Assembly: GCA_017853455.1 (NCBI GenBank)
Contig: JAFMJM010000069.1
Span: forward strand, 1-11,006
Reading direction: 5' to 3'
Origin: Acidimicrobiia bacterium
Lineage (GTDB): Bacteria; Actinomycetota; Acidimicrobiia; IMCC26256; PALSA-555
Length of the DNA stretch: 11,006 bases
Shown: in pieces, positions 5,134 through 10,974 of the stretch
Numbering within the stretch: the first letter of the stretch is position 1
Layout of the letters: every line of letters starts with the position of its first letter
Notes under the pieces: model-generated
What the model was told of the DNA's origin: nothing
The model's database searches: none
What the model saw: the letters and a program-made list of their open reading frames with translations, nothing else
Made by a program: the position numbers and the translations under genes

Positions 5134-6501
5134 GTGCCGGAAGCCACGGGCTCGGCGACGGGTCGCGCGGGGTGTGCCACGCACACCCCGCGCGGCACCG
5201 CCGCGCCGTGGCTCGTCCCGGGCGCCGCCGGGGTCGTGCTCGGCTGCATCGCGGTGGGAGCCGTTCCCCTGCTCGTCAACGGCCTGGCCACCGTCACGGC
5301 GCTCGTCTTCCTCTGCTACTTCGTGCGCCACGCGGCCTTCGCGGTGACCGCGGTGCGTGGCGCTCCGGTCGATCTCGTCGCCCCCACGGTCCGACCGGGA
5401 GACCTGCCGCAGGTGACGGTCCTGGTGGCGTGCCGCGACGAGGTCACGGTCGTGGGTGGGCTGGTCGACGCGCTCGACCGGTTGACCTATCCCATCGACC
5501 GGCTCGCCGTCGTGATCGTCGACGACGGGTCGACCGACGGCACCGCCGAGCTGCTCGACGCGCTCGTCGCCCCCCGACCCCGGTGCACGGTCGTGCACCG
5601 TCCGGTCGGTGCCGCCGGCGGCAAGGCGGCCGCCCTCAACGCAGCATTGGCATCGGCCGACGGCGACGTGTTCGCCGTGTTCGACGCCGACCATCGCCCG
5701 GCACCCGACGGCGTCGATCGGCTGGTGCGCGCCCTCGACGACCCGGGGGTGGCGGTGGCGCAGGGTCGGTGCATCATCCGCAACGCCGGCTCGTCGCTGA
5801 TCAGCCGCGCGGTCGCGCTCGACTACTTCTCGGGCTACCTCGTCGACGAGTACGGGCGGCAGGCGTTGATCGGCCTGCCGGCGTGCGGCGGCGCGAACTA
5901 CGCCGTCCGGGCCACCGACGTGCGGGCCCTCGGCGGCTGGAACGCCACGTCCGTGACCGAGGACACCGATCTGACCACCCGCCTCCTCCTGGCCGGTCGT
6001 CGGATCCGCTACGACGTGACGGCCACCGACACCGAGGAGGCGGTGACCACGCTGCGCCGCTACTGGACGCAGCGGTACCGCTGGGCCCGCGGTCACCAGG
6101 CCGTCTGCCGGACCTACCGGCGGGCGGTGCTGGGTGCTCCGCACCTGTCGCCGGGCGAGCGGCTCGAGGCGCTGTGCTTCCTCCACGCCTACCACGTGCC
6201 GGTGCTGGCGGCCGGCGGGTTCGTGTTCCTCGGGCTCTGGGCGGGGGGCGTGGTCACGCCGTTGCCCGTCCTCGGGGTGTCGGTCCTGTGGACGCTGCTG
6301 TTCCTCGGCCCCTTGGTCGAGCTCGGCGCCGGCCTGATGGTGGCCGGGGCGGCGCGGCGTGACGCCTGGGTGATCGTGGTGTTCCTGCCGCTGTTCGTCC
6401 TGTCGGTCCTGGTGTCGACGAAGGCGTGGATCGACGGCCTGCTGGGCCGTCCGTACGCGTGGGTCAAGACGGCGCGCGCCGCCGATCCGGTGGCGGCGTG
6501 A
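5134..6501 (+). CDS. Membrane GT2 glycosyltransferase (processive, BcsA/PgaC/HasA-like)
   Basis: A 455-aa inner-membrane family-2 glycosyltransferase, likely to polymerise or extend a glycan using a UDP-sugar. Two N-terminal membrane helices (about 27-70) lead into the GT-A domain: 'VTVLVACRDE' (94-103), DDGSTDGT (130-137), GGKAAALN (162-169), DAD (184-186), the acid-base motif TEDTD (275-279, Asp277) and QRYRW (313-317). This D, DxD, ED, QxxRW set marks processive synthases of the hyaluronan/PNAG/cellulose type. Four or so C-terminal helices follow (about 345-430), some forming the extrusion channel in relatives. The GTG start is 1 nt after the secreted-protein stop, which favours coupling, but the ribosome site is weak and residues 1-25 look unconserved. 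They span a perfect 13-bp inverted repeat, so a start at GTG 5236 is possible. It ends in GTGA overlap with the exosortase-like gene. Product unknown; polymer of GlcNAc or ManNAc-derived sugar is plausible given wecB. Confidence 0.88.
   Translation: MPEATGSATGRAGCATHTPRGTAAPWLVPGAAGVVLGCIAVGAVPLLVNGLATVTALVFLCYFVRHAAFAVTAVRGAPVDLVAPTVRPGDLPQVTVLVACRDEVTVVGGLVDALDRLTYPIDRLAVVIVDDGSTDGTAELLDALVAPRPRCTVVHRPVGAAGGKAAALNAALASADGDVFAVFDADHRPAPDGVDRLVRALDDPGVAVAQGRCIIRNAGSSLISRAVALDYFSGYLVDEYGRQALIGLPACGGANYAVRATDVRALGGWNATSVTEDTDLTTRLLLAGRRIRYDVTATDTEEAVTTLRRYWTQRYRWARGHQAVCRTYRRAVLGAPHLSPGERLEALCFLHAYHVPVLAAGGFVFLGLWAGGVVTPLPVLGVSVLWTLLFLGPLVELGAGLMVAGAARRDAWVIVVFLPLFVLSVLVSTKAWIDGLLGRPYAWVKTARAADPVAA
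5164..5194 (+). repeat. Perfect 13-bp inverted repeat after the secreted-protein gene
   Basis: Arms CGCGCGGGGTGTG and CACACCCCGCGCG enclose the 5-nt loop CCACG. It starts 31 nt after the stop of the secreted-protein gene and lies in the first codons of the GT2 reading frame. As RNA it would be a very stable hairpin. With no U-tract after it, it may act as an attenuator, RNA-processing or 3'-end-protecting element rather than a simple terminator. Confidence 0.65.
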
Positions 6502-7061
6502 ATCCGCGCGCCCGGTTCGCGCTCCTCGGGGTGGGGCTCGCCGTCCTGGTGGTGGCCGGTGGGGTCTGGTCGGGTCGTGACGTCGTGCGGGGCGCCGAGG
6601 CCGACGCCACCGTGACGGTCGTCGGCGCGCTGGGTGGTCGGGTGGCGAGCCTGGCCGACCACTCGATCCTGGTGGTGCCGGCCGGGCATCCGCCGTTCCG
6701 GGTGGTGGTCACGCCGTCGTGCTCGGCGCTGGCGAGCGTCCTGGCTCTGCTCGTGCTGGTGGCGGTGGCCGCTCCCGGCGGCCGGGGCCGTCGCCTTGGC
6801 GCCTTCGGGGTGGCGGCGGCCGTCGTGGTGGTCGGCAACGTGGTGCGGATCGGCGCGTCGGTCGGGATCGGCCTGTGGACCGGGCGCGCCAGCCTCGTGC
6901 TCTTCCACGACGTCGTCGGCAGCGTGTTCGGGGTGGCGTACACGGTGCTCGGCTACCTGCTCGTGGTGTGGGTGCTGCTCCCGGCCCGGCCGCGCGGAGC
7001 CGCCCTCGGTGGGATCGAACGGCAGACGGAGGTGGTGTCGGATGAACTGGTCGGTTGCTGA
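6498..7061 (+). CDS. Exosortase/archaeosortase family protein
   Basis: A 187-aa polytopic membrane protein that probably cleaves and transfers sorted surface proteins in a transpeptidase-like reaction. The three invariant positions of the family are visible in order: Cys75 in 'VTPSCSALASVLAL' (71-84, equivalent to the usual C-S-G/A motif at the start of a helix), Arg117 in 'VVGNVVRIGAS' (111-121), and His137 in 'LVLFHDVVGSVFGVAYTV' (133-150). Membrane helices are at about 5-24, 76-92, 101-121 and 141-162, with the Cys predicted on the outer face after a ~50-residue extracytoplasmic segment (25-72). The length fits the short members of the family rather than the ~260-300-aa exosortase A. The GTG start overlaps the GT2 stop as GTGA. 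The candidate substrate with a VPVGTWG tail is two genes upstream. The family call rests on motif order and topology; I cannot assign a numbered subfamily. Confidence 0.8.
   Translation: MNPRARFALLGVGLAVLVVAGGVWSGRDVVRGAEADATVTVVGALGGRVASLADHSILVVPAGHPPFRVVVTPSCSALASVLALLVLVAVAAPGGRGRRLGAFGVAAAVVVVGNVVRIGASVGIGLWTGRASLVLFHDVVGSVFGVAYTVLGYLLVVWVLLPARPRGAALGGIERQTEVVSDELVGC
7028..7035 (+). promoter_or_regulatory. Strong Shine-Dalgarno inside the end of the exosortase-like gene
   Basis: GGAGGTGG lies 6 nt before the ATG at 7042. It fixes that start, so the gene overlaps the exosortase-like gene by 20 bp. It is the strongest ribosome site in the operon, where most junctions use bare GTGA overlaps. 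Confidence 0.65.
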
Positions 7062-7575
7062 CGGCTCGGTGACGACGGGGATCGCGGTGGGCGCGGCGGC
7101 GCTGCTCGTCGGCGCGGTGGTCTGGCGCACGGTCGTGCGTCTGCGGTTCCGGCGAGCGGTCGCCCGCGGTCTGCGCAGCACCGATCCGAACGAGCGGGCG
7201 GCGACGGTGTGGGCGGTCGCGGGGCAGGGTCTCCGGGTCCACGGTCGGTGCCTGTGGGCCCTCGCCCGGACCGAGGACGATCCGACGGTCCGTGCGGTCC
7301 TGGCGACGGCGGTGGCCCGCAACCAGTGGGAGCCGGCCACCGACCGGCGCCTCCTCGCACTGCGCGTCTGGGCCGACGGGGTGCGGGCCGACGCCGCGGC
7401 CGCGGCGGCCGACGCCGCGCTCGAGTTCGGCACGGATGCGGCCGGAGCGGTGGCGTCGGCCGACACGATCGGACACGTCGGTGCGCCCCGGTCGACCCCG
7501 ACTCTCGTGGTGGTCCGGCGGACCCCGGCCGTGTCCGGTCGTTCGTGGCCCGACTCGGTGGCTCCGGTCGCGTGA
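7042..7575 (+). CDS. Membrane-anchored HEAT-like small protein
   Basis: A 177-aa protein with one membrane helix near the N-terminus (about 12-31, 'TTGIAVGAAALLVGAVVW') followed by a basic stop-transfer stretch (RLRFRRAVARG), so the rest is probably cytoplasmic. Residues 42-125 form alpha-helical pairs with a HEAT/Armadillo-like rhythm: 'DPNERAATVWAVAGQG', 'DDPTVRAVLATAVARN' and 'RRLLALRVWADG', then an Ala-rich helix (about 114-126). HEAT-like repeats serve as protein-binding scaffolds. No enzyme motif is present. The final ~45 residues look disordered. It overlaps the exosortase-like gene by 20 bp and is coupled to the ATP-grasp gene by GTGA, so it probably belongs to the same system, perhaps as a scaffold or regulator at the membrane. 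The HEAT assignment is weak, by pattern only. Confidence 0.6.
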   Translation: MNWSVADGSVTTGIAVGAAALLVGAVVWRTVVRLRFRRAVARGLRSTDPNERAATVWAVAGQGLRVHGRCLWALARTEDDPTVRAVLATAVARNQWEPATDRRLLALRVWADGVRADAAAAAADAALEFGTDAAGAVASADTIGHVGAPRSTPTLVVVRRTPAVSGRSWPDSVAPVA

Positions 7576-8537
7576 TCGCTCCGACCGACGACCTCCGGGA
7601 CACCCGGGTGCTCGTGACCGGCGTGGGTGGCCCAGCCGGCCTCGCCGTGATGCGGGCGCTGCCGGCGCACGGTGCCCAGGTGGTGGCGGCCGACGCCGAT
7701 CCGTCGGCGGCCGGACTTCGGCTCGCGACCGAGCGGGTCCGCCTGCCCCGCTACGAAGATCCGGCGTTCGCCGACGCGGTGCTCGCCACCGCGCAGCAAC
7801 TGCGGTGCACCGCCGTCGTCCCGACCCTCGCCGAGGAGCTCCGGGTGCTCACGCCGCGCACCCGTGCCTTCGGCGACGCCGGGATCGGAACCTGGTTCCC
7901 GGGGATGGTGGCGCTCGACCTCTGCCTCGACAAGTGGCGGTTCGCGCGCGCCCTCGACGTGGCCGGCGTCCCGACGCCGGCGACCGCGCTCGACGGGATC
8001 GGCTCGGTTCCCGGGCCGTGGATCGTCAAGCCCCGCTCGGGGCGCGGGTCACGCGACGTCCACGCCGTCGACACCCCGAGCGACGCCGCCTGGGCCTGCC
8101 GACACGTCACCGATCCCATCGTCCAGCACCGCTGCACGGGCCGCGAGTTCACCGTCGACGCCCTGGTCGAGCCGGGCGGCGACCTGGTGGCCGCGGTACC
8201 CCGCTGGCGGCTGGAGACCAAGGCGGGCATCTCGACCAAGGGGATGACGTTCGCCGACGACGCGGTCGTCGACGCCGCCCGTCGGGCGTTGGCCGCGGTC
8301 GGCCTGCGGGGTGCGGCGAACGTGCAGGGTTTCGTCGGCCCCGACGGTGCCGTCCGGATCGTGGAGATCAATCCGCGGTTCTCGGGCGGGCTGCCGCTGT
8401 CGTTGGCCGCCGGCGCCGACCTGGTCGGGCAGTACGTTCGGGTCGCCCACGGTCTGCCGATCGAGCGGGACCGCCTGGCGTTCACCCCGGGCGTGGCGAT
8501 GGTCCGGTACCTCGAGTCGGTGTTCGTGCGGCCGTGA
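7572..8537 (+). CDS. ATP-grasp ligase (carbamoyl-phosphate synthase-like)
   Basis: A 321-aa ATP-grasp enzyme, predicted to form a C-N bond through an acyl-phosphate. An N-terminal Rossmann-like pre-ATP domain starts with 'TRVLVTGVGGPAGLAVMRAL' (11-30). The ATP-grasp part begins near Asp120-Lys121 and contains the ATP-binding Lys153 in 'IVKPRSGRGSRD' (151-162), 'EFTVDALVEPGG' (192-203) and the metal site 'VRIVEINPRFSGGLPL' (261-276) with Glu265 and Asn267. This matches the CarB-like/PylC-like group often found in polysaccharide loci, where such ligases can join amino acids or other acyl groups to sugars or peptides. The GTG start overlaps the previous stop (GTGA) and its own stop overlaps wecB the same way. 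The acceptor is unknown; tailoring of the surface glycan is my inference from neighbours. Confidence 0.83.
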   Translation: MIAPTDDLRDTRVLVTGVGGPAGLAVMRALPAHGAQVVAADADPSAAGLRLATERVRLPRYEDPAFADAVLATAQQLRCTAVVPTLAEELRVLTPRTRAFGDAGIGTWFPGMVALDLCLDKWRFARALDVAGVPTPATALDGIGSVPGPWIVKPRSGRGSRDVHAVDTPSDAAWACRHVTDPIVQHRCTGREFTVDALVEPGGDLVAAVPRWRLETKAGISTKGMTFADDAVVDAARRALAAVGLRGAANVQGFVGPDGAVRIVEINPRFSGGLPLSLAAGADLVGQYVRVAHGLPIERDRLAFTPGVAMVRYLESVFVRP

Positions 8538-9661
8538 GGATCCTGGTTCCCGTCGGGACCCGTCCGGAGATCGTCAAGCTCGCGCCGGTGGTCGACGCCC
8601 TGCGTCGCTCGGGGCACGACCTGCACGTCGTCGCGACCGGGCAACACCACGACGAGCTCCTGGCCGGCGGGGTGTTCCGCGGCCTCGGTCTGCAGCCCGA
8701 CGAGCAGTGGCACCTCCCGGCCGACGAGGCCGAGCGCGTCGGCGCGCTGCTGAGTGGCGCCTTCCGCGTCGTGGACGCGACCCGACCCGACGCCACGCTG
8801 GTGCTCGGCGACACCTACACGGTGCCGGTGTTCGCGTTGGCGGCCCGGCGGTTCGGGGTACCGGTCGTGCACCTCGAGGCCGGGCTGCGCTCGTTCAACC
8901 CGACCTCGATGGAGGAGGTCGACCGGCGGGTCGCCGCCGCGACCGCGTCGTTGCACCTCGCGCCCACCGCGCTCGCCGCCCGCTTCCTCGCCGACGAGGG
9001 GGTCGACGCCGACCGCATCCGGATCGTGGGTAATCCGGTGCTCGACGTGCTGCGGGCGCGCGGCATCGGTCGCCGCCCACCCGCCGAACGCGCGGGCGTG
9101 GTGGTCACGGCCCACCGCGCCTCCAACGTCGACGATCCGACCCGGCTGCGGAACCTGGTGGCCCTGGTCGGCCGACTGGCCGACGAGGTCGGTCCGGTGA
9201 CGTTCCCCGTCCACCCCCGCACCCGGAGCCGGCTCGACGCGGCCGGATTGCTCGCCGACCTGGAGCGGCCGGGCGTCGCGCTGCTCGAACCGCTTCCGTA
9301 CGACGCCATGCTCGACCGGTTGGGCCGGGCCCGGGTCGTCGTCACCGACTCGGGTGGCCTCCAGGAGGAGGCCGCCTGGTGCGGGGTTCCGGTGGTGGTG
9401 CTGCGTCGTTCGACGCCGCGGTGGGAGGGCGTGGCCGACGGGACGTCGGTGCTCGTCGGGCTCGACGTCGACCGGGCCGTGGGGGCGGCGGCGGCGTTCG
9501 CCACTCCCGAGGCCCAGATCAGGGTGGCCGACGTGCCCTGCCCCTACGGCGACGGGCACACGGCCGAGCGGGTGGCACGGCTGCTCGACGACCCGGAGGT
9601 GGTCGCCCGCCTCCCGCTCGTCGAGCCCGATCTCGTCGACTGGACCCCGGCGCCGTGGTGA
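8534..9661 (+). CDS. wecB: Non-hydrolysing UDP-GlcNAc 2-epimerase (WecB family)
   Basis: A 375-aa cytoplasmic GT-B-fold enzyme that interconverts UDP-GlcNAc and UDP-ManNAc, the entry step to ManNAc-type sugars in surface glycans. It starts with the family hallmark 'GTRPEIVKLAPVV' (8-20). The four positions known to be catalytic in E. coli WecB appear conserved: Asp93 in LGDTYT, Glu115 in HLEAGLRS, Glu127/128 in 'SMEEVDRR', and His194 in TAHRASN. 'FPVHPRTR' (224-231) and 'TDSGGLQEEA' (271-280) complete the UDP site. Two motifs deviate: HRxEN reads HRASN, losing the Glu at 197, and the usual TERPE reads TPRWE (294-298). Length is normal. GTGA overlaps join it to both neighbours. 2-epimerase activity is the best call; a related UDP-sugar with different 3- or 6-substituents is possible because of the altered motifs. 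Confidence 0.88.
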   Translation: MRILVPVGTRPEIVKLAPVVDALRRSGHDLHVVATGQHHDELLAGGVFRGLGLQPDEQWHLPADEAERVGALLSGAFRVVDATRPDATLVLGDTYTVPVFALAARRFGVPVVHLEAGLRSFNPTSMEEVDRRVAAATASLHLAPTALAARFLADEGVDADRIRIVGNPVLDVLRARGIGRRPPAERAGVVVTAHRASNVDDPTRLRNLVALVGRLADEVGPVTFPVHPRTRSRLDAAGLLADLERPGVALLEPLPYDAMLDRLGRARVVVTDSGGLQEEAAWCGVPVVVLRRSTPRWEGVADGTSVLVGLDVDRAVGAAAAFATPEAQIRVADVPCPYGDGHTAERVARLLDDPEVVARLPLVEPDLVDWTPAPW

Positions 9662-10386
9662 GCCGCCGCCGGGTCGTGGTCGATGCGGTCACCTTCGACC
9701 TCGACGACACGCTCTTCCCACAGTCGGCGTTCCTCGCCGGCGCGTGGGACGAGGTGGCCCGGGCGGTGCCCGACCCGATCGACCGGTCCGCGTTGCGCGC
9801 CGCGCTCACGGCGGTGGCGGCGGAGGGCTCCGACCGGGGACGGATCATCGACCGGGCCCTCGAGCGGATCGGGTGCAGTGGGTCGGTCGACGTCGCCGGC
9901 CTGGTCGAGGTGTTCCGGCACCACCAGCCGGCCCGGCTCGACGCCTACCCGGGGGCGGCCGACGCCGTCGCCCGGTTGCGGCGGCGCGTCCCGGTGGGTC
10001 TGATCACCGACGGCGACGTCGAGGTCCAGGAGGCGAAGCTGCGGGCGCTCGGCCTGGCCGACGCCTTCGACGTGGTGGTGTGCTCCGACCGCTTCGGCCG
10101 GGCGCAGCGCAAGCCGTCACCGGTTCCGTTCGGGGCGGCGTTGCGGGCGCTCGGCGCCCGGCCGGCGCGGTCGGTGCACGTCGGTGACCGTCCGGCGAAG
10201 GACGTGGTGGGCGCCCTGCGGGCCGGGATGGCGGCGCTGCGGGTCCGGACGGGTGAGTACTCCGCGGCCCCGGACCTGGATCGCGTTCAGGGGTCCGTTC
10301 CCGACGTCACGGCGGCGGTGACGGTGATCGAGCACTGGCTGGATGCCGGTGGCCGGGTCGGCCTCGGGGGCGAGCCGGTCTCCTGA
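9658..10386 (+). CDS. HAD-superfamily hydrolase
   Basis: A 242-aa soluble HAD phosphatase of the subclass with a helical C1 cap. Motif I is 'FDLDDTLFP' (13-21) with nucleophile Asp14 and acid-base Asp16. The cap helices span about 24-95. Motif II is 'LITDGD' (115-120, Thr117), motif III Lys152 in 'QRKPSPVPFG', and motif IV 'VHVGDRPAKDVVGA' (173-186) with Asp177 and Asp182. All catalytic residues are present, so it is probably an active phosphatase, with a sugar phosphate as a natural guess in this operon. The GTG start overlaps the wecB stop (GTGA). The last ~20 residues are Gly-rich and unconserved. It is the last gene of the operon: a 125-bp gap follows. The exact substrate cannot be inferred. 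Confidence 0.87.
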   Translation: MSRRRVVVDAVTFDLDDTLFPQSAFLAGAWDEVARAVPDPIDRSALRAALTAVAAEGSDRGRIIDRALERIGCSGSVDVAGLVEVFRHHQPARLDAYPGAADAVARLRRRVPVGLITDGDVEVQEAKLRALGLADAFDVVVCSDRFGRAQRKPSPVPFGAALRALGARPARSVHVGDRPAKDVVGALRAGMAALRVRTGEYSAAPDLDRVQGSVPDVTAAVTVIEHWLDAGGRVGLGGEPVS

Positions 10387-10425
10387 ACGAGGTTCGACCG
10401 GCGGGTTTCTCCTGCGTTCACGAGA

Positions 10426-10442
10426 AATGTTGTAACAACATT
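10426..10442. promoter_or_regulatory. Perfect 17-bp operator-like palindrome
   Basis: AATGTTGTAACAACATT is an 8-bp perfect inverted repeat around one central A. It lies in an unusually AT-rich patch of this GC-rich window, about 70 bp before the GTG of the downstream gene. This is the form and place of a dimeric repressor or activator site. The binding protein is not identified. The run TTCGAA overlaps its right edge (10441-10446). Confidence 0.55.
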
Positions 10443-10498
10443 CGAAAAACTGCGATTACCTCGTACGACGCCGATGCGAGTCGGAGTCGTCCGCCGGC

Positions 10499-10505
10499 GG
10501 AGGAG
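10499..10505 (+). promoter_or_regulatory. Shine-Dalgarno GGAGGAG for the 138-aa protein
   Basis: GGAGGAG lies 6 nt before the GTG at 10512 and decides that start. Its first bases form the right end of the palindrome TCCGCCGGCGGA (10490-10501), so a small hairpin could partly mask it. Confidence 0.6.
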
Positions 10506-10511
10506 TCGACC

Positions 10512-10928
10512 GTGGAGCAATGTCTGGCGATCGTGGAGGTCCGGGCCGACCGCATCGAGCTCTCGGCCACCGAGTGCCCGTGCCTGGAGGTGCCCCTCGG
10601 TGAGATCGGTGCCTGCCCCGGACCGACACCCGGGACGTGGATGCTGGCGTCGGGCGATCTCGAGCCCCTCCTCAGCCTCCTCGACCGGTGCGGATACCAC
10701 TGGACCCTCGCTCATCGGGGCGACCCGCCGCGTACGTGGGCCGAGCGCCTCTTCGCCGAGGTGCCGACCGACCACCACGCCGCATTGTTCGCCGCCTGCC
10801 GGTCGGCGTTGGCCGACGTCCCCGACCATCTGGCGCTGCTCGAGTTCGCCCATCAGAGCGTCGGCGGACCGCCGGCACATCCGTGGAGCTCGTTCGTCCT
10901 CCCCGGTTTCGCTCCTACGGCCTCCTGA
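10512..10928 (+). CDS. Hypothetical protein, 138 aa
   Basis: I do not recognise this protein. It is soluble, with no signal peptide or membrane helix. It has six Cys (4, 22, 24, 35, 60, 96), with a C-P-C at 22-24 and ACPGPTPGTW at 34-43. That spacing is not a standard zinc finger. Residues 46-60 and 75-115 look helical ('SGDLEPLLSLLDRCG', 'TWAERLFAEVP', 'HAALFAACRSALADVPDHLALLEFAHQ'), and His/Trp are fairly frequent (YHWTLAH at 62-68). The GTG start has a good GGAGGAG site 6 nt upstream. Coding evidence is the ribosome site, GC-rich third positions and a long open frame in a region where the opposite-strand frame has no sensible start. It has its own upstream region with an operator-like palindrome, so it is probably regulated separately from the glycan operon. 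A hairpin follows at 10949. Confidence 0.65.
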   Translation: MEQCLAIVEVRADRIELSATECPCLEVPLGEIGACPGPTPGTWMLASGDLEPLLSLLDRCGYHWTLAHRGDPPRTWAERLFAEVPTDHHAALFAACRSALADVPDHLALLEFAHQSVGGPPAHPWSSFVLPGFAPTAS

Positions 10929-10948
10929 GCCACCCGCCCAGGCCTGCG

Positions 10949-10974
10949 GGGTCCGGACGCCGTTCGTCGGACCC
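10949..10974 (+). terminator. Possible intrinsic terminator after the 138-aa gene
   Basis: GGGTCC pairs with GGACCC and, past a one-base bulge (10955), GACG pairs with CGTC around the loop CCGTT, giving a 10-bp stem. It begins 20 nt after the stop codon. The following TTCAAAT is only weakly T-rich, so termination strength is doubtful. Confidence 0.45.

Noticed and set aside
7751..9559. 602-aa minus-strand open frame opposite ATP-grasp and wecB
   Set aside because: Composition is His/Arg/Gly-rich without motifs, and both plus-strand genes have intact catalytic residues.
10387..10425. Possible terminator directly after the HAD gene
   Set aside because: I could not find a stem of useful length with a T-tract here; how the long operon ends is unresolved.
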